Below the pieces are notes generated by a model. It worked only from the letters and a program-made list of their open reading frames with translations, searched no databases and was not told where the DNA came from. From NCBI GenBank assembly GCA_019119745.1, contig DWWI01000198.1:1-14949 (forward strand): a stretch of 14,949 nt of DNA, written 5' to 3'. How positions within the stretch are numbered: the stretch's first letter is position 1; every line of letters begins with the position of its first letter. This document shows positions 5,345-14,209 of this stretch, one piece after another. The position numbers and the translations under genes were made by a program. The stretch comes from Candidatus Mediterraneibacter gallistercoris. GTDB lineage: Bacteria > Bacillota_A > Clostridia > Lachnospirales > Lachnospiraceae.

Positions 5345-6844
5345 ATGAGGAAGAATATAATAGAACAGACAGAAATGTATATCAGAAAGCATGGCATGAT
5401 CGAAAAAGGAGATGTCGTGATCGCAGGTGTATCGGGCGGAGCAGATTCGGTATGCCTGCTTTTTATACTCTGCAGGCTGCAGAAAAAGATGGGTTTTGAG
5501 GTCAAGGCGTGTCATGTGAATCACGGCATAAGAGGCGAAGCGGCGGATGCGGATGAAGCATATGTCAGGAAACTGTGCGGACAGCTCGGTATAGCGTGCC
5601 GTTTTTTTCATGAAAATGTGGAATTAATTGCCAGAAAACGGAAACAATCATCAGAAGAGGCAGGGCGTGCCGTGCGTCGTGAGGCATTTGAAATAATGTG
5701 CAGGGAAGACGGTGGAACGAAGATCGCAACCGCGCATCACAGGGACGACAATGCGGAGACCATGCTTCTCAATATTGCGCGCGGAACAGGGCTGAAAGGA
5801 CTGTGCGGGATTCGTCCTGTTCAGGGCAGACTGATCCGCCCTCTTCTGTATCTTGACAGGGATCAGATTGAAAATTTCCTGAGGGACCAGGGGATTGCCT
5901 GGTGTACAGATGCAACAAATGAAGAAGATGTCTATACGAGAAACCGTATCCGGCACAATATACTGCCGGCGCTTAAGAGTCAGGTTAACGAGGGCGTCGT
6001 ACGGCATCTGGACGAACTTTCCGCACAGGCGCGGGAAGTATGGGAATATCTGGAAAAGGGGACGGAGGCAGCGTGGAAGCACTGCGTGAAAGTACAGGAT
6101 CGGGAAAGCGCGGAGGAGGTTTCGGAGCACCGGAACAGATATAAAAAGCTGCTGATCGAAGGAGCGTGTTTCGGGGAAGAAATGCCGGCTGTGCAGAAAC
6201 TGCTTATAAAAGAGTGCCTGTCAGCGGTTCGTGGCAGTGAGAAAGATATCGGCTCTGCGCATTTGCATGCGGTCATGGATCTGTTCGGCAGACAGTGCGG
6301 AAGGAGAGTAAATCTTCCGGGGAATGTAATCGCAGAACGGACATACCGGGGGGTGGTGATCAGCCGTGAGCCTGCGCCGGGACACACTGCCGGGCAGGCG
6401 GAGGAAATCAGCCTGAATATTCCCGGAGTAACGGAACTGCCTGACGGAATCCATAAAGTGATATGCCGGTTTGTGGACATTTCCGAGGCGGGAAAGGCAA
6501 AAGAGATCCCACAAAAAAGCTACACGAAATGGATTGATTATGATATAATAAAATGTAATCTTTCTGTGCGGACGCGGCGCAGCGGAGACTATCTGGTGGT
6601 AGATGATAAAGGGAGCCGCCAGAAGCTGAAGTCCTGGTTCATCAATGAGAAGATCCCTAAAAAAGAGAGGCATGAGATGCTTCTCGTTTCAGACGGGCAG
6701 CATATTGTATGGGTACCGGGACACAGGATGAGCCGTGCCTGTCAGATCAGTAACAGAACAGAGAAGATTCTTGAGATAAAGATAACGGAGGATAAGAAAA
6801 ATGTCAGAAACGATCAGAGTACTGGTTCCGGAAGAGAAAGTTGA
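5345..6844 (+). CDS. tilS: tRNA(Ile)-lysidine synthetase
   Basis: Uses ATP and lysine to convert C34 of tRNA-Ile(CAU) to lysidine, switching it from AUG to AUA decoding; normally essential. The 499-residue product opens with the N-type PP-loop ATPase domain. The motif SGGADS is at 30-35, the HVNHGIRGEAADADE segment at about 57-71, HHRDDNAET at 131-139, and the tRNA-recognition stretch CTDATN...RNRIRHNILP at 187-208. A linker domain and the C-terminal TilS domain follow, ending with RRSGDYL...KSWFINEKIPKKER...WVPGHRMS. The gene begins 44 bases after spoIIE and its end overlaps hpt by 44 bases, in a different frame. No Shine-Dalgarno precedes ATG 5345, and the next in-frame ATGs (5375 and 5396) have none either. 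The start is supported by the N-terminal helix preceding the PP-loop and by the promoter at 5310-5338. Confidence 0.95.
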   Translation: MRKNIIEQTEMYIRKHGMIEKGDVVIAGVSGGADSVCLLFILCRLQKKMGFEVKACHVNHGIRGEAADADEAYVRKLCGQLGIACRFFHENVELIARKRKQSSEEAGRAVRREAFEIMCREDGGTKIATAHHRDDNAETMLLNIARGTGLKGLCGIRPVQGRLIRPLLYLDRDQIENFLRDQGIAWCTDATNEEDVYTRNRIRHNILPALKSQVNEGVVRHLDELSAQAREVWEYLEKGTEAAWKHCVKVQDRESAEEVSEHRNRYKKLLIEGACFGEEMPAVQKLLIKECLSAVRGSEKDIGSAHLHAVMDLFGRQCGRRVNLPGNVIAERTYRGVVISREPAPGHTAGQAEEISLNIPGVTELPDGIHKVICRFVDISEAGKAKEIPQKSYTKWIDYDIIKCNLSVRTRRSGDYLVVDDKGSRQKLKSWFINEKIPKKERHEMLLVSDGQHIVWVPGHRMSRACQISNRTEKILEIKITEDKKNVRNDQSTGSGRES

Positions 6845-7328
6845 CGAGAGGATCAGAGAGCTCGGGAAGCAGATCAGCGAGGACTATGCAGGAAAACAGG
6901 TCCATTTGATCTGTGTATTAAAAGGCGGCGTATTCTTTATGTGCGAACTGGCAAAAAGGATCACCGTGCCGGTTTCCATGGATTTTATGTGCGTGGGAAG
7001 CTACGGGGACGGAACCGCGTCCAGCGGCGTTGTGCGTATTGCGAAAGATCTTGATGAATCTATTGAGAATAAAGAGGTGCTCATTGTGGAGGATATTATC
7101 GATTCGGGAAATACACTGTATTACCTGATTGACGTGCTGAAAAAGAGAAATCCGGCCAGCATGAGACTGTGTACGCTTCTGGATAAACCGGACAGAAGGG
7201 TGAAAGATGTGAAAGTTGACTACTGCGGATTTGAGATCCCTGATGAATTCGTAGTGGGATACGGGCTTGATTATGCCCAGAAATACAGAAATCTTCCTTA
7301 CATCGGCGTAGTGGAAGGACTGGAATAG
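6801..7328 (+). CDS. hpt: Hypoxanthine(-guanine) phosphoribosyltransferase
   Basis: A cytosolic purine-salvage enzyme that joins hypoxanthine (and usually guanine) to PRPP to make IMP or GMP. The product has 175 residues, the normal length. The PRPP-binding loop VLIVEDIIDSGNTL is at 93-106, the pyrophosphate-binding KGG at 41-43, the flexible-loop region VGSYGDGTASSG at about 65-76, and the C-terminal base-binding part FVVGYGLDYAQKYRNLPYIGV. The start sits inside the end of tilS with GGAGGA about eight bases upstream, so translation is coupled to tilS. The tilS-hpt-ftsH order is conserved in Firmicutes. In Bacillus and Listeria, HprT and TilS have been reported to influence ftsH expression; whether that holds here is unknown. 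Confidence 0.96.
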   Translation: MSETIRVLVPEEKVDERIRELGKQISEDYAGKQVHLICVLKGGVFFMCELAKRITVPVSMDFMCVGSYGDGTASSGVVRIAKDLDESIENKEVLIVEDIIDSGNTLYYLIDVLKKRNPASMRLCTLLDKPDRRVKDVKVDYCGFEIPDEFVVGYGLDYAQKYRNLPYIGVVEGLE

Positions 7329-7343
7329 GAAGGAGTATAGGAT

Positions 7344-9185
7344 TTGGACAATAACAGGAAATACAGGGGTGTCAGCGGCTCTACGATATTGATGTTTATT
7401 GTGATCGTGGTAGCTGCGCTCTGGATGGCAAGCCGGATGCAGATACACCGGCAGGAGATGACATATACGGACTTTGTCTCCGAGGTGCAGGACGAGAATG
7501 TGACGGACGTATATATTGATCAGAGCAGAGCCGTGCCTACGGGCACAGTGTCCTTCATGCTGAAGAAAGAAAATGAGGCGAGATCGGTCAATGTATCAAA
7601 TGTGGAGAAAGTAGAAGATATGCTCGATGAAAACGGAGTGTTATACGATGTGTCGGCAGTGCCGGAGGATTCTATTTTCTCTACCATATTGATTCCGCTG
7701 CTGATCGCGCTGGCCGCGGTGATGCTGCTCTTTTACCTGATGAACCGGCAGGGCGGAGGAGCTAATGCCAAGGCAATGAATTTTGGCAAGAGCCGTGCCC
7801 GGATGACGAACCAGAATGAGATCAAGGTGACGTTTGCTGATGTGGCAGGCCTGAAAGAAGAAAAAGAAGAGCTTGAGGAGATCGTAGATTTTCTGAAAGC
7901 ACCGAAGAAATATGTACAGGTCGGCGCCAGGATACCGAAAGGCGTTCTTCTTGAGGGACCACCGGGAACCGGTAAGACACTGCTGGCAAAGGCGGTTGCA
8001 GGCGAGGCGGGAGTTCCCTTCTTCAGTATATCGGGTTCAGATTTTGTTGAGATGTTCGTGGGCGTCGGAGCGTCCCGTGTGCGCGATCTGTTTCAGGACG
8101 CGAAGAAAAATGCGCCCTGCATTGTATTTATCGATGAGATAGATGCTGTGGCGAGACGGCGCGGAAGCGGCCTGGGCGGCGGTCATGATGAGAGAGAACA
8201 GACACTGAATCAGCTCCTGGTGGAGATGGACGGTTTTGGTGTAAATGAAGGAATTATTGTCATGGCGGCGACAAACCGCAAGGATATTCTTGATCCTGCG
8301 ATCTTAAGACCGGGGCGTTTTGACCGGAATGTTATCGTAGGCCGTCCGGATGTGGGCGGAAGAGAGGAAATTCTTAAAGTTCATGCAAAGAATAAACCGC
8401 TTGGAGAAGATGTGGATCTGAGGCAGATCGCCCAGACGACGGCAGGATTTACGGGTGCGGATCTGGAGAACCTGCTGAATGAAGCGGCAATCCTTGCCGC
8501 AAAAGACAACCGTGTATATATTCAGCAGCAGGATATCCGGCACGCTTTTGTAAAAGTAGGTATAGGAGCGGAGAAGAAGAGCCGTATCGTGTCCGAGAAA
8601 GAGCGGCGCATTACCGCATATCATGAGGCGGGACACGCAATTCTGTTCCATGTTCTGCCGGATGTAGGACCTGTATACAGCGTGTCGATCATTCCGACAG
8701 GCGGAGCCGGCGGATATACGATGCCTCTGCCGGAGCATGATGACATGTTCAACACGAAGGGCCAGATGCTCCAGGAGATTACGGTATCTCTTGGCGGCCG
8801 TGTCGCGGAAGAGGAAATATTCGATGATATTACGACGGGAGCATCCCAGGATATCAAACAGGCGACTGCTATCGCCAAATCCATGATTACTAAGTTTGGT
8901 ATGTCTGAGAAGCTCGGACTGATCAACTATGATAACGACAGTGACGAAGTATTTATCGGGCGCGATTTCGGCCATACATCACGAGGTTATGGCGAGAAAG
9001 TGGCAGGGACGATAGATGAAGAAGTGAAAAGGATCATTGACGAGTGCTATCTGAAAGCGCGTGCGATCATTCAGGAACATCACGATGTGCTTGACGCGTG
9101 TGCAAAACTTCTGCTCGAGAAAGAGAAGATTACGAGAGACGAGTTTGAAGCTTTATTTGAGGACAGCGAAAAAGAGGAGGCCTGA
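7344..9185 (+). CDS. ftsH: ATP-dependent zinc metalloprotease FtsH
   Basis: A membrane-anchored AAA+ hexamer that extracts and degrades membrane and short-lived cytosolic proteins. In the 613-residue product the order is: membrane helix 1 (about 12-30), an extracytoplasmic segment (about 31-110), membrane helix 2 (about 111-133), the AAA domain and the M41 peptidase. Visible motifs are Walker A GPPGTGKT (205-212), the pore-loop region FVEMFVG, Walker [10 protein letters not shown] (261-269), the second region of homology [18 protein letters not shown] (311-328), the zinc site HEAGH (427-431), and the third ligand Asp503 in TGASQDI. The start is TTG at 7344, supported by AGGAAGGAG eight bases upstream; the next ATG lies inside membrane helix 1. 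It lies 15 bases after hpt and is part of the same operon. The C-terminal tail is short and acidic. Confidence 0.97.
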   Translation: MDNNRKYRGVSGSTILMFIVIVVAALWMASRMQIHRQEMTYTDFVSEVQDENVTDVYIDQSRAVPTGTVSFMLKKENEARSVNVSNVEKVEDMLDENGVLYDVSAVPEDSIFSTILIPLLIALAAVMLLFYLMNRQGGGANAKAMNFGKSRARMTNQNEIKVTFADVAGLKEEKEELEEIVDFLKAPKKYVQVGARIPKGVLLEGPPGTGKTLLAKAVAGEAGVPFFSISGSDFVEMFVGVGASRVRDLFQDAKKNAPCIVFIDEIDAVARRRGSGLGGGHDEREQTLNQLLVEMDGFGVNEGIIVMAATNRKDILDPAILRPGRFDRNVIVGRPDVGGREEILKVHAKNKPLGEDVDLRQIAQTTAGFTGADLENLLNEAAILAAKDNRVYIQQQDIRHAFVKVGIGAEKKSRIVSEKERRITAYHEAGHAILFHVLPDVGPVYSVSIIPTGGAGGYTMPLPEHDDMFNTKGQMLQEITVSLGGRVAEEEIFDDITTGASQDIKQATAIAKSMITKFGMSEKLGLINYDNDSDEVFIGRDFGHTSRGYGEKVAGTIDEEVKRIIDECYLKARAIIQEHHDVLDACAKLLLEKEKITRDEFEALFEDSEKEEA

Positions 9186-9189
9186 TGTT

Positions 9190-11241
9190 ATGAACAGAGA
9201 AGCGCTGTTCTGCGACGGTACCCAGGATTATGTGATTCCTGCGGAGCCGGAAGCGAATGAAAAGATCACACTGCGTTTCCGCACAGCACACAATGACGTG
9301 GAAGAGGTAAGTCTCCTGACTGGCGACCGCAGCTATTCCATGTGGAAGATCTGTGCAGGAGATGAGTTCGATTTTTATGAGATTGAGTGGCAGCTGGGAG
9401 AAGAACCGTTCCATTATTCATTTGAGATAAAGAGCGGCGAACAGATCTGGTTCTATAACCGTTACGGAGTATCGGATCACAGAGAGGATTATTATGCCTA
9501 TACGATCGTACCGGGCTTTAAGACGCCGGAGTGGGCAAAAGGCGCGGTCATGTATCAGATTTTTGTGGACCGTTTCTATAACGGAGACACGACAAATGAT
9601 GTGGAAGATAACGAGTATATTTATATCGGGGCGCCGAGCAGGAAGATAAAGGACTGGAACCAGGTGCCGGAGGCTCTCGATATCCGTAACTTTTACGGAG
9701 GAGACTTACAGGGAGTGCTGGATAAACTGGATTATCTGCAGGATCTGGGAATAGAAGTAATCTATTTTAATCCGCTGTTTGTATCTCCTTCCAATCATAA
9801 GTATGATATTCAGGATTATGATTATATAGATCCTCATTACGGAAAGATCGTGGCTGATGGAGGAGAGCCGCTGCCGGAAGGGGCGCAGGATAATATCCAT
9901 GCAACAAAGTATCAGAAGAGAGTGGGCGATATCCGCAATCTGGAAGCCAGTAATGAACTGTTTGCGAAGCTGGTTGACGAGATGCATAAACGCGGTATGC
10001 GTGTGATTCTGGACGGAGTGTTTAACCACTGCGGTTCCTTTAATAAGTGGCTGGACCGGGAGAGAATCTATGAGCCGCAGCCGGAGTATCCGAAAGGGGC
10101 TTATGTGAGTGCGGACAGCCCGTACAGAGGATTCTTTCATTTTCATGACGACCGTGATGAGGCGTGGCCGTACAATGGAAGTTATGACGGATGGTGGGGA
10201 CATGATACTCTGCCGAAGCTGGCTTATGAGGACTCGCCGGAACTTGAACAGTATATCATGGATATAGGAAAAAAGTGGGTCTCTCCGCCGTATAATGTGG
10301 ACGGCTGGCGTCTGGATGTAGCTGCTGATCTGGGATGCAGCAATGAATATAATCATATGTTCTGGAAACGTTTCAGGAAAGAGGTTAAAGCGGCGAATCC
10401 GGATGCGCTGATCCTTGCGGAGCATTATGGTGATCCGATCGAGTGGCTTCAGGGCGACGAATGGGACAGTGTCATGAACTATGACGCTTTTATGGAACCG
10501 CTGACATGGTTTCTTACCGGGATGGAAAAGCACAGTGATGAAAGACGCACGGATCTGTGGGGAAATCCGGACAATTTTGTGGGTGCGATGCGCCACTTCA
10601 TGGCCAGCATGCTCACTCCTTCGCTTCAGGTAGCGATGAATGAGCTGTCTAACCATGACCATTCGAGATTTCTGACACGGACAAATCATATTGTGGGACG
10701 TGCGGAACATGTCGGGGCAAAGGCTGCCGAGGAAGGGATCAATCACGCGGTCATGCGTGAGGCGGTCACGGTCCAGATGACGTGGGTAGGCGCGCCTACG
10801 ATCTACTACGGCGATGAAGTAGGACTGTGCGGTTTTACGGATCCGGACAACAGGAGAACGTATCCGTGGGGAAAAGAGGATAAACAGCTTCTTGAGTTCC
10901 ATAAAGAGATGATCAGGATACACAAAGAAGAGAAGCCTCTCAGAAAAGGTTCTATTAAGCTGCTGTATGCTGATTATAATGTGCTGGCGTACGCGAGATT
11001 CCAGGAAGATGAACAGATTGTCGTTGTACTTAATAACAGCAAGGAATTAAAGCAGATTACAGTGCCGGTATGGCTTTCAGGCATACACAAAGAAGGCAGG
11101 ATGAAACGGCTGATCTATACATACGAAGAAGGATATACAACAGCCTATGACGAGTATATCGTAGAAAACGGGGAGATCGTTCTCAATATGGGACGGCACT
11201 CGGCGGCGGTGCTCAAACCGGTCCGTCCGGCGTGGTTCTAG
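9190..11241 (+). CDS. Cytoplasmic GH13 alpha-glycosidase (neopullulanase / cyclomaltodextrinase-like)
   Basis: Probably hydrolyses alpha-1,4 (perhaps also alpha-1,6) linkages in maltodextrins, cyclodextrins or pullulan fragments. The 683-residue product has an N-terminal beta-sandwich resembling CBM34 (about 1-110), a TIM-barrel alpha-amylase domain starting near AVMYQIFVDRFYNG (119-132), and a C-terminal beta domain (about 600-683). The four conserved regions are visible: DGVFNH (275-280), GWRLDVAAD with nucleophile Asp376, LILAEHYG with acid/base Glu411, and LSNHDHSRF with Asp490. No signal peptide is present, so it acts inside the cell. The start at 9190 has AGGAGG nine bases upstream and lies four bases after the ftsH stop. 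The reading frame stays open upstream into ftsH, but that extension has no homology. Exact substrate and subfamily cannot be decided by eye. Coupling to ftsH is tight although no functional link is obvious. Confidence 0.9.
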   Translation: MNREALFCDGTQDYVIPAEPEANEKITLRFRTAHNDVEEVSLLTGDRSYSMWKICAGDEFDFYEIEWQLGEEPFHYSFEIKSGEQIWFYNRYGVSDHREDYYAYTIVPGFKTPEWAKGAVMYQIFVDRFYNGDTTNDVEDNEYIYIGAPSRKIKDWNQVPEALDIRNFYGGDLQGVLDKLDYLQDLGIEVIYFNPLFVSPSNHKYDIQDYDYIDPHYGKIVADGGEPLPEGAQDNIHATKYQKRVGDIRNLEASNELFAKLVDEMHKRGMRVILDGVFNHCGSFNKWLDRERIYEPQPEYPKGAYVSADSPYRGFFHFHDDRDEAWPYNGSYDGWWGHDTLPKLAYEDSPELEQYIMDIGKKWVSPPYNVDGWRLDVAADLGCSNEYNHMFWKRFRKEVKAANPDALILAEHYGDPIEWLQGDEWDSVMNYDAFMEPLTWFLTGMEKHSDERRTDLWGNPDNFVGAMRHFMASMLTPSLQVAMNELSNHDHSRFLTRTNHIVGRAEHVGAKAAEEGINHAVMREAVTVQMTWVGAPTIYYGDEVGLCGFTDPDNRRTYPWGKEDKQLLEFHKEMIRIHKEEKPLRKGSIKLLYADYNVLAYARFQEDEQIVVVLNNSKELKQITVPVWLSGIHKEGRMKRLIYTYEEGYTTAYDEYIVENGEIVLNMGRHSAAVLKPVRPAWF

Positions 11242-11261
11242 ATGTCTTCCGTATGAAGCAA

Positions 11262-11312
11262 TATAATGATACAAAACGAACAGAGAAATAGTGCGGCAGG
11301 AATGACCTGCTG
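11262..11312 (+). promoter_or_regulatory. Possible promoter -10 and leader hairpin before the Na/Pi transporter gene
   Basis: The 85-base gap after the glycosidase holds a perfect TATAAT (11262-11267), but no good -35 stands at 16-18 bp. Downstream, CGGCAGG (11294-11300) pairs with CCTGCTG (11306-11312) around a five-base loop, with one G-U pair. The hairpin ends right at the weak A-rich Shine-Dalgarno of the next gene. No terminator is seen in the gap, so read-through from the operon is also possible. Confidence 0.35.
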
Positions 11313-11326
11313 AAAAGAGAATATTT

Positions 11327-13135
11327 ATGGAAATACTTTCAATGATCCTGTCTCTGCTCACCGGTGTGGCAATGTTTCTGTATGGCATGCTGCTGATGGG
11401 AGACGGACTAAAAATGGTAGCCGGCGATAAGCTGGAAGCATTCCTTTACAAAATGACGAATACGCCGATCAAGGGAGTTGCGCTGGGGACGGGAGTCACC
11501 TGTGTGATCCAGTCCTCCTCCGCGACTACGGTAATGGTGATCGGGTTTGTGAATTCCATGATGATGACGCTGAGACAGGCGATCAGTATAATTATGGGAG
11601 CGAATATCGGAACGAGTATTACAGGATGGATTTTATGTCTGTCCTATATTGAGGGCACCGGGGGAGTGGCAACGATCCTGTCAACCTCAACAATTTCGGC
11701 AGTGGTGGCCGTGATCGGTATCGTTTTCCGAATGTTCAGTAAGCGGTCGGTCTATAAAAACATAGGGAATATCATGCTCGGATTTGCCATCCTGATGGTG
11801 GGAATGCAGACCATGAGCGGCGCGGTTGAACCGCTGAGGGAGAACGAGATATTTGTCAGCATGCTGACTATGTTTTCGAATCCTCTGATGGGTATTCTGG
11901 TGGGAATTGTGTTTACGGCGATTCTGCAGAGCGCCTCAGCTGCGGTCGGTGTACTTCAGGCACTGTCGGTAACAGGAATACTTACTTTTGCCAGCGCATT
12001 TCCGATTGTGCTTGGTATCGGCGTCGGCGCAGCCTGTCCTGTTCTGATATCTTCGATCGGGGCAAATAAAAACGGGAAGAGAACCGCGCTTATCTATTTG
12101 CTGAATGATCTGTTCGGTCTGGTGTTCTGGGGCAGTGTTTTCTATATTATAAATGCTGTTGTCCATTTCACATTTATGGATATGATCATGACGCCGGTAC
12201 GTGTCGCACTTCTGAATACAGTGTTCCGTGTAGCCACAGTATGTGTGCTGTTCCCGTTTATTCCGAAGCTGGAGAAGCTGGTGTGCAGTCTGGTGAAAGA
12301 CTCGAAAGAAGAGCTGGAAGATGAGGCTGATTTCGGCCTGCTTGACGAACGTCTGGTGACATATCCGGCTCTTGCGATCGGACAGTGCCACCGCGTTATG
12401 TCGGGAATGGCGAAAAAAGTCCGGAAAAACGTAAACCGTGCTATGAATCTGCTGAATGAGTACCAGCAGGATAAGTTTGAGAAGGTACAGCGCAAGGAAA
12501 ATCTGATCGATAAATATGAGACCAGGCTGGGAACTTATCTTATGAAACTTACTAAAGTGGGATTGACTACGGCTCAGTCACGCCAGGTATCTCTGTATCT
12601 GAGTACGATCAGTGATTTTGAGCGGATCGGTGATCATGCGGCGTTTATTGCATACACATCCAGTGAGATGAATGAAAAGCATACCAGATTTTCTGAGGAA
12701 GCGCGAAATGAGCTGAATGTGGTCATGGAGGCGGTCCGCGAGATTATTAACATTACCTGCCGGGTATTCATGAATGACGATAAAGAAGAGGCTAAAAGAG
12801 TTGCGCCGCTCGGCGTTGTAATTACTACTTTGTGTGATGAACTCAAACATAATCATGTGAGACGTCTGAGCAGCGGTGCCTGCGGATTGGAAGAAGGAAC
12901 GGTATTTACTGATATCCTCAACAGTTTTACGCGAATTGCCTCGCATTGTGCGAGCGCGATGACAGCTCTGACGAAAGCAGGGGAGGATGACGCGGATATC
13001 CATATACATAATTCCAGAGTATATGCTGGCGATGGCATGGAATACTATTCATATTTTACTGAATACAGTGAGAAATATGACATCAGAAAAAATGACGGTC
13101 ATGTAAGAAGCATGGAGCCGGAGGAAGTTGAATAA
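11327..13135 (+). CDS. Na+/phosphate cotransporter family protein with PhoU-like C-terminal domain
   Basis: A membrane protein of the NptA/PNaS type, predicted to move phosphate with sodium. The product has 602 residues. The first 320 or so are hydrophobic and hold the two inverted Na/Pi-cotransporter repeats. Each carries the signature Gln-Ser stretch: CVIQSSSATT (59-68) and AILQSASAA (198-206). Each is preceded by a glycine-rich helix and followed by a long hydrophobic helix; GANIGTSITG lies at 91-100. From about 345 to 555 follows a helical PhoU-like domain containing FERIGDHA (431-438). The last 45 residues are polar. The Shine-Dalgarno (AAAAGAGA, about 11313-11320) is weak. Bacterial members with a fused PhoU-like domain are common in Firmicutes, and direction and substrate are often unproven. 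A strong terminator follows at 13157. Confidence 0.9.
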   Translation: MEILSMILSLLTGVAMFLYGMLLMGDGLKMVAGDKLEAFLYKMTNTPIKGVALGTGVTCVIQSSSATTVMVIGFVNSMMMTLRQAISIIMGANIGTSITGWILCLSYIEGTGGVATILSTSTISAVVAVIGIVFRMFSKRSVYKNIGNIMLGFAILMVGMQTMSGAVEPLRENEIFVSMLTMFSNPLMGILVGIVFTAILQSASAAVGVLQALSVTGILTFASAFPIVLGIGVGAACPVLISSIGANKNGKRTALIYLLNDLFGLVFWGSVFYIINAVVHFTFMDMIMTPVRVALLNTVFRVATVCVLFPFIPKLEKLVCSLVKDSKEELEDEADFGLLDERLVTYPALAIGQCHRVMSGMAKKVRKNVNRAMNLLNEYQQDKFEKVQRKENLIDKYETRLGTYLMKLTKVGLTTAQSRQVSLYLSTISDFERIGDHAAFIAYTSSEMNEKHTRFSEEARNELNVVMEAVREIINITCRVFMNDDKEEAKRVAPLGVVITTLCDELKHNHVRRLSSGACGLEEGTVFTDILNSFTRIASHCASAMTALTKAGEDDADIHIHNSRVYAGDGMEYYSYFTEYSEKYDIRKNDGHVRSMEPEEVE

Positions 13136-13156
13136 AAGAATGACATTCAAAAGCAG

Positions 13157-13188
13157 AAAGGGACCTGGAGCGATACGGGTCCCTTTTT
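13157..13188 (+). terminator. Intrinsic terminator after the Na/Pi transporter gene
   Basis: AAAGGGACC (13157-13165) pairs with GGTCCCTTT (13178-13186), followed by a T run to 13188. A 9-bp stem with A/T-flanked ends is typical of a strong Rho-independent terminator. Confidence 0.9.
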
Positions 13189-13223
13189 AAGTGGTCCGGT
13201 TAAAAACAGAATAACTGGCTGTT

Positions 13224-13250
13224 TTGAAATGTACAGATGAGTGATATTAT
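13224..13250 (+). promoter_or_regulatory. Candidate extended -10 promoter for the pyridoxal kinase gene
   Basis: TGATATTAT at 13242-13250 is an extended -10 (TGn followed by TATTAT, 5 of 6). TTGAAA at 13224-13229 lies 15 bp upstream, a short spacer that an extended -10 would tolerate. Transcription would start near 13257, about 32 bases before the gene, and downstream of the preceding terminator. Confidence 0.45.
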
Positions 13251-13288
13251 TGTGCGAAGATAAAAAATGAGAAAGCAGGAATAAAGAT

Positions 13289-14164
13289 ATGACGAAAAAG
13301 ATAGCAGTGATCAATGATCTGTCCGGTTTCGGGAAATGCTCCCTGACAGCGGCAATTTCGGCAATCGCCGCAATGGGGGTTCAGCCGTGTCCGCTTCCGA
13401 CGGCAGTCTTAAGCGCGCAGACCGGATATTCTAGTTATTACTGTGATGATTATACAGACAGAATGGAACTTATATATAAAGAGTGGGATAAGATGCAGGT
13501 ACATTTTGACGGGATCTATACCGGATTTATGTCGGGAGAACATCAGATCAGAAAAGTGCTTGAATTTCTGGATATATTTTATAAGAAGGATACATTTCTT
13601 CTGGTAGACCCTGTAATGGGAGATAATGGGAATCGTTATCCGATTTTTACTTCTGAATTAGTGGCTGAGATGAAATCTCTCGTTTCGCGTGCAGATATCA
13701 TTACTCCGAATCTGACGGAATTATGTCTTCTTACAGACACTGACTACCGCATGATAAAGGTAATGACGGAGGAAAAACATCTGGTGACAGTGGCTGAACA
13801 GATGGCGAGAAATCTGATGACGGAAGGAACAAAAGAAGTACTTGTCACAGGAATACGTTTTACCGACGAAGAGAGTGGACAGGAGATGATGGGAAATCTG
13901 GCGGTGACAAAAGACGGCGCTTCATTTTCCGCCTTTCCGTTTATTGGAGAGAGCTTTTCGGGGACAGGGGATCTGTTTGCTTCGGTGATCGCAGGCGGAA
14001 AAGCAAGAGGCGACAAACTGCCGGATACAATGAAACTGGCAGGAGAGATGATCGAGCGGGCAATCCGGACATCTGTAAAGAATCATGTGCCGAGAAATGA
14101 CGGTGTGGATTATGAGCAGTACCTGTGGATGCTGGGCGAAAAGAACAGGCTGAAGCAGGAGTGA
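13289..14164 (+). CDS. pdxY: Pyridoxal/pyridoxamine kinase (PdxY/PdxK-type, ribokinase superfamily)
   Basis: Phosphorylates pyridoxal, pyridoxamine or pyridoxine with ATP as part of vitamin B6 salvage in the cytosol. The 291-residue product starts with the family pattern IAVINDLSGFGKCSLTAAISAIAAMGVQPCPLPTAVLSAQTG, followed by the metal/phosphate region DPVMGDNGN (107-115) and ITPNLTE (138-144). The anion hole with catalytic base is SGTGD (224-228, base Asp228). Length matches the family (about 280-290). The Shine-Dalgarno CAGGA (13276-13280) is modest. The gene has its own promoter candidate and follows a terminator, so it begins a new unit with the radical SAM gene 45 bases downstream. PdxY versus PdxK cannot be settled by eye. 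Confidence 0.85.
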   Translation: MTKKIAVINDLSGFGKCSLTAAISAIAAMGVQPCPLPTAVLSAQTGYSSYYCDDYTDRMELIYKEWDKMQVHFDGIYTGFMSGEHQIRKVLEFLDIFYKKDTFLLVDPVMGDNGNRYPIFTSELVAEMKSLVSRADIITPNLTELCLLTDTDYRMIKVMTEEKHLVTVAEQMARNLMTEGTKEVLVTGIRFTDEESGQEMMGNLAVTKDGASFSAFPFIGESFSGTGDLFASVIAGGKARGDKLPDTMKLAGEMIERAIRTSVKNHVPRNDGVDYEQYLWMLGEKNRLKQE

Positions 14165-14209
14165 CATGTGCAGAGCTGCTGTGATATGAGAATGTTTAGG
14201 GGAAGAAAA

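Noticed and set aside
9061..9189. GH13 start 43 codons upstream, inside ftsH
   Set aside because: The extra residues are the ftsH C-terminus read in another frame. The Shine-Dalgarno and family homology begin at 9190.
9706..10923. 405-codon open frame on the - strand inside the GH13 gene
   Set aside because: It lies wholly within a gene with clear catalytic motifs, shows no recognisable protein family, and is rich in residues expected from reverse-reading of a biased gene.
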